From positions 248,001 to 312,000 of the forward strand of contig NZ_JAHLNO010000004.1 of the NCBI RefSeq assembly GCF_018916875.1: a stretch of 64,000 nucleotides of DNA, read 5' to 3'. Made by a program: the position numbers and the translations under genes. Shown piece after piece: positions 1-7,956 of the stretch. Below the pieces are notes generated by a model. The model saw only the letters and a program-made list of their open reading frames with translations. It ran no database searches and was not told where the DNA came from. Numbering within the stretch: position 1 is the stretch's first letter; each line of letters opens with the position of its first letter. The stretch is from Virgibacillus proomii. Lineage in GTDB: Bacteria; Bacillota; Bacilli; Bacillales; Amphibacillaceae.

Positions 1-1716
1 ACTATGGAAGGCGGCGAGTCATTAGAAAACTTCGCTAAAGTTGCGGGAATGTCTACAGACGAATTTACAAAATCATTCGAAAAGGACGCAGCGGGGGCAG
101 TATTATCGTTTTTAAAGGGATTAGACTCAATGAACCAAGAAGGCGGTAACACAGTCGGCATGTTAAAAGACCTCGGTCTAAACGAAATTATCGTTAGAGA
201 CTCGCTATTAAGGGCGTCAGAGGCTACTAACGTCTTTAGTGACGCATTAAAAACGGGAACATCAGCTTGGCAGGAAAACAGTGCGTTAACAGAAGAAGCG
301 GCTAAGAGATACGAAACATTTGCCTCAAAAGCTGAGGTTTTGTGGAACAAGATACAAGATATCGCTATTTTAATCGGAACGCCGTTAATGGAAGCACTAT
401 CTCTTATGATTGAGGGTATAACTCCGGTAATTGACGCAATGGGGCGATTAGCCGAATGGTTTGCAAACACAAATCAGACGTTTCAAATGTTTATTTCGTT
501 TGGCGTTATCATCGGAACTGTTCTCGCTGCACTTGCCGCGGGAATTGGAATAGTAATCGCTGTAGTCGGTCAAATGATGATCGGGTTTACGGCTGTAGCT
601 ACTGCCGTTGGTCTTACGTCAGTAGCGTTAGCTAAGGTAATCGCAATAGTAGGCGGAGTTATTGCTGCAATAACAGCTATTGTCGGTATAGTCGTGTGGG
701 CGTATAGCGAATTTGATTGGTTTAAAAATACAGTAAACGCCGTTTGGGATGCGATTAAAACAGGAGTACAGGTCGCGTTTGAGTTTATCCGCGAGATAAT
801 TACGACGGTGGTTAACGCGGTAGTTTCGTTTGCAGGGGAACAACTAGCGAAGTTTCAAGCGCTTTGGAACGAACACGGAGCGGCGATAGTTGCCGGAGTA
901 AAGGGCGGATTTGGGATAATCAAAGCCGTAGTGTCGGGAGGAATGTCGTTTATTAAAGGGATTTTTCAAATCGTCTGGCCGCAAATCTCAACCATCGTAA
1001 AAATAGCTTGGGGCTTGATAAAAACAATCGTAGGTTCGGCTATTGACATTGTTGTAGGTCTGATCGATGCTGGAATGTCGATAATGAAAGGCGATTGGGA
1101 AGGCGCTTGGGATGCGATAAAAGGTATCGGTGAAGATATTTGGCACAACATCGAAGAATTCTTTAAAAACATCGATTTAATGGAAATCGGTAAGGACGTA
1201 ATCGGCGGTTTTATCAATGGTATCTCTAGCATGGCAGACGGCGCAATCGAAACAGCTAAAGAAGTCGGAAATAACATTAAAAATACGCTAATAGACTTCT
1301 TCGACATCAACTCACCGTCTCGTGTTATGCGCGATGAAGTGGGTAAAATGATCGGTAAGGGTCTAATCGAAGGTATGGACGCAGAGTTACGGTCGATACA
1401 AAAAATGGCGGAAAGAATTGCCCAAGCGGCTACTCCAGAACAACCTAAACTAGCCGGCTTCGACACCGGACAAATGCGCGCACATACTCGTACAGCTACG
1501 GCAAGGCTACAAGCAGAGTTGAGTGCGAGCGGTTCGGGCAGTGGGAGCGAAGTATTTTACGAGATGCGGGACGAGATTCACGAAATGCGAATGGAGTTGA
1601 GAAAACAAAAGCAGATGATCGTCGAAATGGATGCTAGAGAGGTAGGTAGAGCGGTCGAACGCTATGTAACCGAGGAGCAGAAATTTAACGAACGAGTGCG
1701 GAAGAGCTTCCTTTAA
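1..1716 (+). CDS. Phage tail tape measure protein, C-terminal part (5' end outside window)
   Basis: The reading frame is open from the first base, so the gene starts upstream; an internal ATG at 4 is not the true start. About 570 residues are visible. A first part resembles the TP901-type tape measure core. It is followed by long hydrophobic, Gly/Ala/Val/Ile-rich segments (roughly residues 160-235), then repeated amphipathic Trp-containing helices, an 'INSPSRVM' motif common near the C-terminus of tape measure proteins, and a charged coiled-coil tail. Family role: it sets siphophage tail length and is threaded through the tail tube. The distal tail, baseplate and lysis genes that normally follow are absent, which argues for a defective prophage. 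Confidence 0.85.
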   Translation, partial: TMEGGESLENFAKVAGMSTDEFTKSFEKDAAGAVLSFLKGLDSMNQEGGNTVGMLKDLGLNEIIVRDSLLRASEATNVFSDALKTGTSAWQENSALTEEAAKRYETFASKAEVLWNKIQDIAILIGTPLMEALSLMIEGITPVIDAMGRLAEWFANTNQTFQMFISFGVIIGTVLAALAAGIGIVIAVVGQMMIGFTAVATAVGLTSVALAKVIAIVGGVIAAITAIVGIVVWAYSEFDWFKNTVNAVWDAIKTGVQVAFEFIREIITTVVNAVVSFAGEQLAKFQALWNEHGAAIVAGVKGGFGIIKAVVSGGMSFIKGIFQIVWPQISTIVKIAWGLIKTIVGSAIDIVVGLIDAGMSIMKGDWEGAWDAIKGIGEDIWHNIEEFFKNIDLMEIGKDVIGGFINGISSMADGAIETAKEVGNNIKNTLIDFFDINSPSRVMRDEVGKMIGKGLIEGMDAELRSIQKMAERIAQAATPEQPKLAGFDTGQMRAHTRTATARLQAELSASGSGSGSEVFYEMRDEIHEMRMELRKQKQMIVEMDAREVGRAVERYVTEEQKFNERVRKSFL

Positions 1717-1722
1717 CCAGTT

Positions 1723-1760
1723 GAGGCGTTCCTTTTTGGAGGGGCGTCCTCTTTTTTTTT
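1723..1760 (+). terminator. Probable intrinsic terminator after the tape measure gene
   Basis: An imperfect GC-rich stem (GAGG..CG paired with CG..CCTC) is followed by a run of nine T. It starts just after the stop codon at 1714-1716. Confidence 0.6.
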
Positions 1761-1836
1761 GCCAAAATTAGGTTATTATGCGAAAATACTTATAAATTAA
1801 GTAAATTGAATTAGGTAGTAAGGAGGGGGAGGTTGG

Positions 1837-2763
1837 ATGAAGAAAATAAGAGAGTGGCACAAAAACCTATCTAAGCCAAAGAAAATTGTGTTATGGGGTA
1901 TCATTTGTTGGTTATTTATTGCAAGTGCGGTTAGACAGTACATCGGGGAGGACTCAGCTTATTCACAGGAGAAATCCAAAGAAGCGGTAGAAATTGAAGA
2001 GAGGGAAAAAGAGTTAGAAGAACGGGAAGGTAAATTAAAAGAAGCTGAGAGAAAAACTAAAGAGGAACAGCGGAGAGCGGAGAAGGAACGGGAAAAGGCA
2101 GAAAAAGAAATGGAAGAATTGGAGCACGAGAAAAAAGAGCTAGAGGAGAAAAAAGAGAAAGAAGCTAAAGAAAAGCGTGAGAGATCAGAGAAGAAAGCGA
2201 AGGAAGAAAAGAAAAAAGTAGATAAGGAGGAGAAGAAGAAACAAGAGAATAAGAAAACCAAAAAAGAAAATAAAGTAGCTGTTAAAGAAAAAGACAAAAA
2301 GAATCCTAAACCAAAAAAGAAAAAAGACCTTGAAAGTTGGGTCGTTAAAACAATAAATGATGAACTAGGAAAAGAATCCAATACAGATAAAAAACGTATA
2401 GCAAAAGTTGATTTGATAGATTACGTATTCACCGAAGATAATGACAAAGACCGAATTGTGAATGTACATATTAATGCCGACGATAGTTTTACTTCAAAAA
2501 TGATTGGTACAGGAATACTATCTAATTCATCTGATGTATTCCAAAGGCTTTTTAAAGATAAAAGAGTCGCAGAAGTCGGATTGTTTTGGCAGCTAGGAAC
2601 GGTGGATAAATATGGAAACACTTCGGAGGATGTTATCGCTAGGATAATATTGAAACGCGATACCTTTGAAAAGATAAACTTTGACAAATTCCTTTACCAA
2701 GACTTTGAGCATGTAGCAGATTCCTTTTTTATGCGAGATGAATTTAAAGAACATACAAACTAA
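1837..2763 (+). CDS. Membrane-anchored coiled-coil protein of unknown function (prophage cargo)
   Basis: The 308-residue protein starts at an ATG behind a strong AAGGAGGGGGAGG site. A short basic N-terminus precedes one membrane segment (about residues 17-36). Residues about 45-165 are almost entirely Lys/Glu/Arg and should form a long coiled coil. The C-terminal 130 residues form a globular domain with alternating strands and helices (VDLIDYVFTED... to ...FFMRDEF). I recognise no enzyme motif. Similar TM-coil-globule proteins occur in phages and conjugative elements of Firmicutes. It sits alone between two terminators, as a late-module cargo (moron) gene might. Function not assigned. Confidence 0.7.
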   Translation: MKKIREWHKNLSKPKKIVLWGIICWLFIASAVRQYIGEDSAYSQEKSKEAVEIEEREKELEEREGKLKEAERKTKEEQRRAEKEREKAEKEMEELEHEKKELEEKKEKEAKEKRERSEKKAKEEKKKVDKEEKKKQENKKTKKENKVAVKEKDKKNPKPKKKKDLESWVVKTINDELGKESNTDKKRIAKVDLIDYVFTEDNDKDRIVNVHINADDSFTSKMIGTGILSNSSDVFQRLFKDKRVAEVGLFWQLGTVDKYGNTSEDVIARIILKRDTFEKINFDKFLYQDFEHVADSFFMRDEFKEHTN

Positions 2764-2933
2764 ACGTAAAACCCGTCAAGGCTAATTCGGACTGGTCGTT
2801 AACTCCGGCAAGGTACGGAGGGTTAACTTACGAAATCCTCGGCGAACCATATCCGCACGTAGTTACGGTTAAAACTGGACCAGGTAAGCGTAATATTTAC
2901 ATACATCCGAGTACGGGCGCGCTGATTAAATAG
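2748..2933 (+). pseudogene. C-terminal gene scrap in a prophage
   Basis: An open frame without a start codon overlaps the end of the preceding gene in another frame. It encodes about 60 residues of protein-like sequence (ANSDWSLTPARYGG... ending in a Gly/Pro-Lys-Arg turn and IYIHPSTGALIK) before a TAG at 2931. It looks like the C-terminus of a larger phage protein joined here by deletion; parent family not recognised. A terminator follows at once, which supports it being the true 3' end of a former gene. Confidence 0.5.
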
Positions 2934-2959
2934 CGGAACGAATTAAAGAGCGAATTTCC

Positions 2960-3003
2960 AAACGGACATTTTCGAAATACATTCGGAGGTGTCCGTTTTT
3001 TCG
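2960..3003 (+). terminator. Intrinsic terminator
   Basis: A perfect 9-bp stem AAACGGACA / TGTCCGTTT with a loop of about 21 bases is followed by a T-run. Confidence 0.75.
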
Positions 3004-3106
3004 ATTACGTAGATTTTCACTAAAACTAAAGCGTATGAGGCGTTTTGTGTGTCGCGGGTATTAATACATTCGCAATTAAATACAGACGCCTTTTTCTCGC
3101 TTATTT

Positions 3107-3430
3107 TTATAAAAAGCTGTCAGTTACACACATTTTTGAGCGGAGTATTTGTGGTCGACGTCTACCACAACCTAAAACGGACGATGTCGTCCTAATTGTG
3201 CCACGTGGAATATTTTGAATCAAATCTTGCTTGTGACAATTTCTCACGACCATATCTAATGCTGAATAGGTTCTTCGCATTTTGCGAATAGCTCCTCCCA
3301 TTTTGGGAGAATCGGGCGTATATTCTTGTTTGTCAAAATTACGATTGGTATTTCGGTAGATTAGGTTGATTCTGCGGAATGCTTTTGTAAAATTTGCAAG
3401 AGGCCGGTTCGCTTTCCTCCTAAAACTCAA
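3107..3430 (-). CDS. Hypothetical small basic phage protein
   Basis: The open frame gives up to 107 residues, very rich in Arg/Lys. The upstream TTG at 3430 has no ribosome binding site and overlaps the end of the neighbouring gene. A better start may be the ATG at 3280, behind GGAGGAGC at a spacing of about 9, giving 57 residues. It follows the DUF3102-like gene on the same strand, so it could be the last gene of that transcript. No family recognised; it could be non-coding. Confidence 0.35.
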   Translation of the reverse strand: MSFRRKANRPLANFTKAFRRINLIYRNTNRNFDKQEYTPDSPKMGGAIRKMRRTYSALDMVVRNCHKQDLIQNIPRGTIRTTSSVLGCGRRRPQILRSKMCVTDSFL

Positions 3431-4064
3431 ATACGTTGTATGTTATGGCATCGTCATTTCCGACCCTCCTCGTATTTTCTTCGTATATAGTGGAATCTCC
3501 ATATAGCCTACGATAAGTATCGTTCTCCCTCCGCAAGTCCTCGTAGTCCTCCGGCTGTATATACTCCGTTTTTATTTCTAGTTCTCTTTCCGCCAACTGC
3601 TCGTACTTTCTCGCCGCTATCTCTGCACTGTTACGTGCCTGCTCTAACTGACGCTCCGTTTGTTTCAATTTACGCTTAACTTCCCGTAACTCTCTAACGG
3701 TCATTTCATCAACCGTTTTGGTTTTACCGTTAGAAAGAGTGTGTTCTTTGTTTCGTTCTTCTTGTGGAAGCGTTGCTATTTCATAAAGAGCTCGGAGTCC
3801 TTTTTGAGTGTACGTACACTCATTTCCTAATTCATCAGCAACTTTAATGAACTTATCTGCCTGCGCTCTATCTATTTCGATTTCTTCTTTACACCATTTC
3901 GACCATTCCCCGTGGACAAGATCATTCTCTTTTACGTGTTTCAATCGCCTCCCAATCTCGAAAATTGCTTCGCCTGCTACTTGTTTGTAGGCATTTATTT
4001 CGGCTGTTATTATGTTTATGTCAGAAGATAGCTCCTGATTTGGTTGTTCTCTTACTTCGTTCAA
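3420..4064 (-). CDS. DUF3102-like phage protein
   Basis: The predicted protein has about 214 residues. The first 115 match the DUF3102 pattern of Firmicute phages and plasmids: 'AEINAYKQ', 'IFEIGRRL', 'WSKWCKEEI.ID.AQADKFIKVA'. This is a helical, ParB-like or replication-associated fold of uncertain role. The rest (about 120-190) is a charged coiled coil. AAAGGAG lies 8 bases before a TTG at 4064; a GTG at 4073 overlaps that site, so I prefer the TTG. It is transcribed leftward, opposite to the late genes, in what looks like an early or regulatory block. Confidence 0.75.
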   Translation of the reverse strand: MNEVREQPNQELSSDINIITAEINAYKQVAGEAIFEIGRRLKHVKENDLVHGEWSKWCKEEIEIDRAQADKFIKVADELGNECTYTQKGLRALYEIATLPQEERNKEHTLSNGKTKTVDEMTVRELREVKRKLKQTERQLEQARNSAEIAARKYEQLAERELEIKTEYIQPEDYEDLRRENDTYRRLYGDSTIYEENTRRVGNDDAITYNVFEF

Positions 4065-4290
4065 CTTTCTCACTCCTTTATTCAGTTAGCATTTTCCGAA
4101 GTATCTTTATAGTAGTTATTTTTCGGAATGTATTACATGACCCGGACTTGAAAGTGATTTTCTTTCAAGGACGTAGGTTTTTCTTTTTTTTTTACTTACT
4201 CCGAAAAGGTACTTAATTACGTCTATTTTTTAGCGCTGGTATCTTTTCTTGTTAAAAGAATAGTTCTTGTTAAAACATGGTTCTAGTTAG

Positions 4291-4338
4291 TGCAACCTAC
4301 ATCCATGGTGGCTACAGACCACGTGACTACAGGTTGCA
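4291..4338. repeat. Imperfect inverted repeat downstream of the ParB-like gene
   Basis: TGCAACCT (4291-4298) pairs with AGGTTGCA (4331-4338), and an inner GTGG/CCAC pairing extends the hairpin. There is no T-run on either strand, so it is not a clear terminator. It lies 7 bp beyond the 3' end of the leftward gene and could be a weak terminator or a protein-binding site. Confidence 0.45.
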
Positions 4339-4345
4339 TGGATAG

Positions 4346-4717
4346 CTATGTTAACTCCTCCGGCTCTTCGTCTTTTTTCATTTGCGTATATGCTTTGTTG
4401 ATCGAGTAGTTCCCGCTAAAGACTAATTCGAACAAGTCTGGACGACTTTTATAGACTGCGAGTAAATAAGCCATTGACGATTTACCTATTCCGGCTTTCT
4501 TTGCGAGGATTTCGTTTGTTTTTCCTCCTTCAATCGATTGTTCCAAATTTGGAACATTTGTTAATCTTCCTAATTCTCTATTCAATCTCTCTGCGTTCTC
4601 CGCCTGTCTTTCCCTAGCCTTCCTCCGTTCTTCCTCGTAAAACAGTCGAATTACAATCGCAGCTTTTTGTCCGTTTTTCAAGTCGTCTCGATTTAGTTTG
4701 GTTTCGGTAATATACAT
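4346..4717 (-). CDS. ParB/Spo0J-like DNA-binding phage protein
   Basis: The protein has 123 residues. An Arg/Glu-rich helical N-terminus is followed by a helix-turn-helix resembling the ParB/KorB central region: 'KTNEILAKKAGIGKSSMAYLL' then 'RPDLFELVFSGNYSINKAYTQMKK'. Such stand-alone proteins are common in Bacillus phages and probably act in regulation or partition. It lies in the same orientation as the DUF3102-like gene, consistent with a leftward early operon. The start ATG at 4717 has only a weak upstream purine stretch, so the exact N-terminus is uncertain. Confidence 0.65.
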   Translation of the reverse strand: MYITETKLNRDDLKNGQKAAIVIRLFYEEERRKARERQAENAERLNRELGRLTNVPNLEQSIEGGKTNEILAKKAGIGKSSMAYLLAVYKSRPDLFELVFSGNYSINKAYTQMKKDEEPEELT

Positions 4718-5289
4718 AAAAATTGTACAAAATCGGTCATAAGTACTTATTTATTTATCTACGTAAGTATCTGTATGTGTCTAAGTAATTAAGTAAGCGG
4801 ACGGAAAGGTCGAAGTTTTAAATTTTGTAGGAAATTTTTTTTAATGACGGAGTTGTTTCGGCTTTTCCTCTCGTTTCCTTGTTGTATCCCATAATTTAGG
4901 AGGTCAAAATGAAAAAATGTTGTACGCAAATTGCGCAGGTCAGGCAAACCCGATCCAAAAACGAACACCCCCGCCCCCTTTCCTCGTTTACTTTTCCGAT
5001 CATTTATTCTGTTTGTTTTCAGTGGAGCCTTAAGCGGGTTTGAGGACGTTACGCCTTCCCTTGCTTGCCTTTGCTGTGCTCGTCTTGGCTTGTCTTGTGC
5101 TGTGCTTACTTACTCTGTTGTTCTTTCATTGGGTTATGTCTGTGTGTTGAATGTAATCTTATACCTATTTCCTTACATACGATATCTTGTATTATAAGCG
5201 TTATATAGTTGACTATCATTTGAATGTACGTTAATATGGAATTACCACATATAATCATACATACGATTTGCTATAAAAGGGGTGGGGAA
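4718..5289. other. Divergent intergenic region between leftward and rightward phage genes
   Basis: About 570 bp separate the leftward ParB-like gene from the rightward recombinase. The segment 5040-5110 is made of repeated CTTGC/CTTGTC/TGTGCT words. Except for the small frame at 4909 nothing looks coding. It should hold divergent early promoters, but I see no convincing -35/-10 pair. Confidence 0.4.
4909..5043 (+). CDS. Possible 44-residue peptide with strong ribosome binding site
   Basis: An ATG at 4909 sits 6 bases behind TAGGAGGTC, among the best ribosome binding sites in the prophage part. The frame runs 44 codons (MKKCCTQIAQVRQTRSK...) to a TGA at 5041. The composition (Cys, Pro, Arg) is not that of a known family. 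It may be a short regulatory or leader peptide, or the start of a gene cut short by deletion. Support rests on the initiation signal alone. Confidence 0.3.
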   Translation: MKKCCTQIAQVRQTRSKNEHPRPLSSFTFPIIYSVCFQWSLKRV

Positions 5290-5877
5290 ATGACGAATAC
5301 GGTAGACGTACAACCGTTAAGATCTACCGAAGAAATAGAGGAGTTCCGAGAAGCCTTAAAAATAGCAGGAAAAGGCGTTGGGCAAATGAATCAATCAGCA
5401 CGTAATTTGCTGCTCTTTACTATTGGAATTAATACTGGGCTAAGAATCGGCGATATAGTAAGGCTAAAAATAGCAGACGTAAAAGGACGAACAAACTTCA
5501 CAATTCGAGAAGGCAAAACGCAGAAAAAGCGGACTGTTCACTTAAACGCAATAATGGCGGACATAGCCGAGTACATAACAGAATATTTACCAGACAAACC
5601 AGACGACTATTGGCTGTTTCCTAGTCGTAAAGGAAACGGACATATCACAACGACGCAGGCTTATCGGATACTTAACAAGGCGGCAGACTTGATCGGAAGG
5701 AACGACATAGGAACGCATACACTCCGAAAAACATTCGGCTATCACTATTACCAGCGTACAAAAGACGTAGCAACGTTAATGGAAATATTTAATCATGCAG
5801 ATCAAGCGACTACTAAACGATACATCGGAATACGTGAGCAGGAAATTGCGAAATCACTTCGGGATTTTCGGCTGTAA
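5290..5877 (+). CDS. Small tyrosine recombinase (phage integrase family, catalytic domain only)
   Basis: The 195-residue protein is mostly the catalytic domain of a tyrosine recombinase; there is no N-terminal core-binding domain. The expected residues are present: Arg52 (GLRIGD), Lys75/76, His143-x-x-Arg146 (HTLR), His169 (FNHAD) and nucleophile Tyr178 (KRYIG). Start: ATG at 5290 behind AGGGGTGGGGAA; the frame is open further upstream without a good site. Small integrases of this type sit just before the packaging genes in many Bacillus prophages, where they act in DNA processing rather than integration. Here the packaging genes are missing and a terminator follows, so the segment has been deleted. 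Confidence 0.85.
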   Translation: MTNTVDVQPLRSTEEIEEFREALKIAGKGVGQMNQSARNLLLFTIGINTGLRIGDIVRLKIADVKGRTNFTIREGKTQKKRTVHLNAIMADIAEYITEYLPDKPDDYWLFPSRKGNGHITTTQAYRILNKAADLIGRNDIGTHTLRKTFGYHYYQRTKDVATLMEIFNHADQATTKRYIGIREQEIAKSLRDFRL

Positions 5878-5879
5878 AG

Positions 5880-5910
5880 GGCGGGCTAATATCGTAGCTC
5901 GCCTTATTTT
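5880..5910 (+). terminator. Probable intrinsic terminator after the small recombinase
   Basis: Stem GGCGGGCTA / TAGCTCGCC (one G-T pair) with a six-base loop is followed by TTATTTTG, directly after the stop codon. Confidence 0.65.
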
Positions 5911-5940
5911 GTTACGTGAAAATTTCGGAGGGTTCGTCTC

Positions 5941-6051
5941 GTGAACGCGTTGCCCGGCAAAAAGAAGCCAAAACGTTTTGGAAGGCACGCGCAACCGTCC
6001 GATGCCCTGCATATACTATCCGCAAGTTTAGCCGACTTGGGATCGCTTTGA
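5941..6051 (+). CDS. Possible truncated phage gene (36 codons)
   Basis: A GTG at 5941 behind CGGAGGGTT opens a 36-codon frame with a basic start (NALPGKKKPKRFGRH) ending in TGA at 6049. The position right after the small recombinase is where HNH-nuclease or terminase genes begin in related prophages, so this may be the stump of such a gene left by deletion. No homology can be claimed from sequence alone. Confidence 0.25.
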   Translation: MNALPGKKKPKRFGRHAQPSDALHILSASLADLGSL

Positions 6052-6385
6052 ATCGCGGAGAAATGCCTTATAATGTCGTATACAATTCCGCTTAATTTTC
6101 GATTCCCTCATTATATGCTACGGAAAAGGTAAATAAGTCACAATGACTCTAAGAAAATATCGGCATATGTAAACGAATCATAACAATAGTAAATCGTGAT
6201 GTTTCCGATTCCTTCATTAATATGTTACGTTTCAGTACGTAGTCACAATCCGTTTACATTGCCCTTTGCCCGTTTTACACTTTGCTCAGCTAAATAGGTG
6301 CAGTCTAAGCACCGAGTCGAAGCATTACCTCATAAAAAATATAATGTGTTTTCAAATTACTAATTTGTAAGTCATTGGTTAATGT
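6052..6385. other. Gene-free stretch between phage stump and integrase
   Basis: A 334-bp AT-rich stretch with several partly repeated phrases (GATTCCCTCATTATATGCTACG at 6101-6122 recurs imperfectly near 6208-6232). The repeated phrases could be arm-type integrase sites, but this is speculative. No gene seen. Confidence 0.35.
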
Positions 6386-7444
6386 TTAGTTATTTTTCTT
6401 ATATGGTGTTCCTGTATACTTACGTAATGGCGAGTGTTTTGAATGTTGTTGCCTTATGTGATCAGAGTTCATTTGAATATATTTCCGAGTAGTTTTAATG
6501 TCCGAATGATCTAGTATTTTTTGTAATGTAAATAAATCTCCTCCATTTAATAAGTAATCCCTAGCAAAAGTGTGCCTAAATTGATGAGGGTGTAATGTTT
6601 CCATTCCAATTTTCTTTTTAAGCCTATTTAAACGTTTTCTGAAAGCTTCTGAATTAAAAGGTTCACCGTAAGCATTTAAAAATATTAAATTACTCTCTCC
6701 AAAATATTCTTTTGATTCTTGGTGTAATTCTAATAACCTTTTAGTAACCTCTCGGCTTATTGGAACATCTCGATATTTTCTGTTTTTTGCTACCTCTGAT
6801 GTTACAGTTACTTCGTTAAATTTTGTGTTTACTTGATCGATGGTTAACGTAACAGCCTCATTAATACGTAGTCCACTATCCAATAATAGATAAATTAACG
6901 TTTTGTCTCTCCATTGAGCGTACTGTCTCTCGTCCAAGGAACCTAATATACGACTTATTTCTTCTTCCGATAAACCTTGAACTTCTTCTACTTGATCTGT
7001 CCTTACGGGTTTGATCGTTGCCATTGCGTTGGTGGTTGTTATTCCTTCTGTATACCAAAAACGGCACATCGTCCGTAACGTCCGTAGCCTTATATTTACT
7101 GTATTAGGGGACAAACCCTCTTTTTTACTTTTTCTATTCTCATCTTCCTCGTAAGTTTTTCTTTCTTTTAATAGATACATAATATATTTGCGGATTATAT
7201 TCGGTGTCAACTCCTTGAGAAGAAAATCAGGATTTCCAGTATAATCGAGGAGATAACGAATATGGCGACGATATTCTTCCACAGTTCTACTGCGAACTCC
7301 TTCCGCTTCTTTTGCCTGAATGAACATTTCTAATGCTTCACTTACTGTAATATCAGTTTGTTGGACATCGTAAAGCTGTTGGACGTTTTGACGATCTGTG
7401 TCCCTTTTATTAGGTTTTCTCGTTCCTATGATTTTTTTACCCAA
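6386..7444 (-). CDS. int: Prophage tyrosine integrase
   Basis: The 352-residue site-specific recombinase has a SAM-like core-binding domain (about residues 30-140) and a catalytic domain (about 155-335). Catalytic residues: Arg193 (GLRINE), Lys220 (VAKNRK), His287-x-x-Arg290 (HQFR), His313 (LDHSD) and Tyr322 (RKYIQ). It starts with TTG at 7444, nine bases after AAGGAGG. It is the last prophage gene before tRNA-Arg and is read in the same direction as the tRNAs, so it probably catalysed integration into the tRNA 3' end. Its ribosome binding site lies in a terminator-like hairpin (7451-7492). Confidence 0.9.
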   Translation of the reverse strand: MGKKIIGTRKPNKRDTDRQNVQQLYDVQQTDITVSEALEMFIQAKEAEGVRSRTVEEYRRHIRYLLDYTGNPDFLLKELTPNIIRKYIMYLLKERKTYEEDENRKSKKEGLSPNTVNIRLRTLRTMCRFWYTEGITTTNAMATIKPVRTDQVEEVQGLSEEEISRILGSLDERQYAQWRDKTLIYLLLDSGLRINEAVTLTIDQVNTKFNEVTVTSEVAKNRKYRDVPISREVTKRLLELHQESKEYFGESNLIFLNAYGEPFNSEAFRKRLNRLKKKIGMETLHPHQFRHTFARDYLLNGGDLFTLQKILDHSDIKTTRKYIQMNSDHIRQQHSKHSPLRKYTGTPYKKNN

Positions 7445-7492
7445 AATAAAAAGCCTCCTTTTCTACGGATTATGTCCCGTAAAAGGAAGCTT
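7445..7492 (-). promoter_or_regulatory. Terminator-like hairpin enclosing the integrase ribosome binding site
   Basis: Read on the minus strand, AAGCTTCCTTTTACGG pairs imperfectly with CCGTAGAAAAGGAGGCTT, followed by TTTATTTT and then the TTG start of the integrase. The AAAGGAGG ribosome binding site is in the 3' arm. The element therefore has the form of an intrinsic terminator that also masks the start site. It lies between the tRNA genes, transcribed in the same direction, and the integrase, and could block read-through expression. Confidence 0.6.
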
Positions 7493-7608
7493 CTGAGTCC
7501 GACAAACTGTAGCGAAAATACATCGTTACACTTATCGACAAACTTTAATATCAACACTCATCGAATATTCTCTACGTAGTGTCATGCGTGGGTTTATAAC
7601 GTTCAATA

Positions 7609-7682
7609 CGTCCCAGGAGAGATTCGAACTCCCGACCCACAGCTTAGAAGGCTGTTGCTCTATCCAGCTGAGCTACTGGGAC
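7609..7682 (-). tRNA. tRNA-Arg (anticodon TCT)
   Basis: A 74-nt cloverleaf on the minus strand: acceptor GTCCCAG/CTGGGAC, D arm with AGCTGGATAGAGC, anticodon loop CTTCTAA and T arm GGGAGTTCGAATCTCTC. CCA is not encoded. The 3' end faces the integrase, 164 bp away, which makes this gene the likely attachment site with the prophage restoring its 3' end. Confidence 0.95.
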
Positions 7683-7692
7683 AAATAATATA

Positions 7693-7766
7693 TGGAGCGG
7701 GTGAAGGGAATCGAACCCTCGTCATCAGCTTGGAAGGCTGAGGTTTTACCATTAAACTACACCCGC
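7693..7766 (-). tRNA. tRNA-Gly (anticodon TCC)
   Basis: Cloverleaf on the minus strand: acceptor GCGGGTG/CACCCGC, anticodon loop CTTCCAA, T loop GTTCGATTC, and encoded CCA at 7693-7695. It lies 10 bp upstream of tRNA-Arg in the same transcript. Confidence 0.95.
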
Positions 7767-7810
7767 ATTGAAATAGGTTTGAACGATCGTCGTTTTTACC
7801 GACAAGAATC

Positions 7811-7839
7811 ATTATATAAACTTACGTCAGATTTGTCAA
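7811..7839 (-). promoter_or_regulatory. Sigma-A promoter of the tRNA-Gly/tRNA-Arg operon
   Basis: On the minus strand a perfect TTGACA (7834-7839) and perfect TATAAT (7811-7816) are separated by 17 bp, about 45 bp before the tRNA-Gly 5' end. Confidence 0.9.
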
Positions 7840-7905
7840 CACTTACCGGTAGAATAATTATATTTGTTATTTTAGTAAAAATGTGAAAATATATAGCGCA
7901 ATCGA

Positions 7906-7943
7906 AAAGAGCTCTATAGCTAATTTAAGTTTTAGAGCTCTTT
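7906..7943 (-). terminator. Probable terminator after the chemoreceptor pseudogene
   Basis: A perfect 11-bp stem AAAGAGCTCTA / TAGAGCTCTTT with a 16-base loop is followed on the minus strand by TTCGATT. It starts 14 bp after the ancestral stop codon. Confidence 0.6.
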
Positions 7944-7956
7944 AGAAAAATATATG

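Noticed and set aside
1959..2381. 140-codon Ser/Phe-rich leftward frame
   Set aside because: Antisense shadow of the Lys/Glu-rich coiled coil; composition explained entirely by the reverse complement.
4931..5197. 88-codon rightward frame
   Set aside because: No ribosome binding site, overlaps a better small frame, and its composition reflects the CTTGC-repeated DNA.
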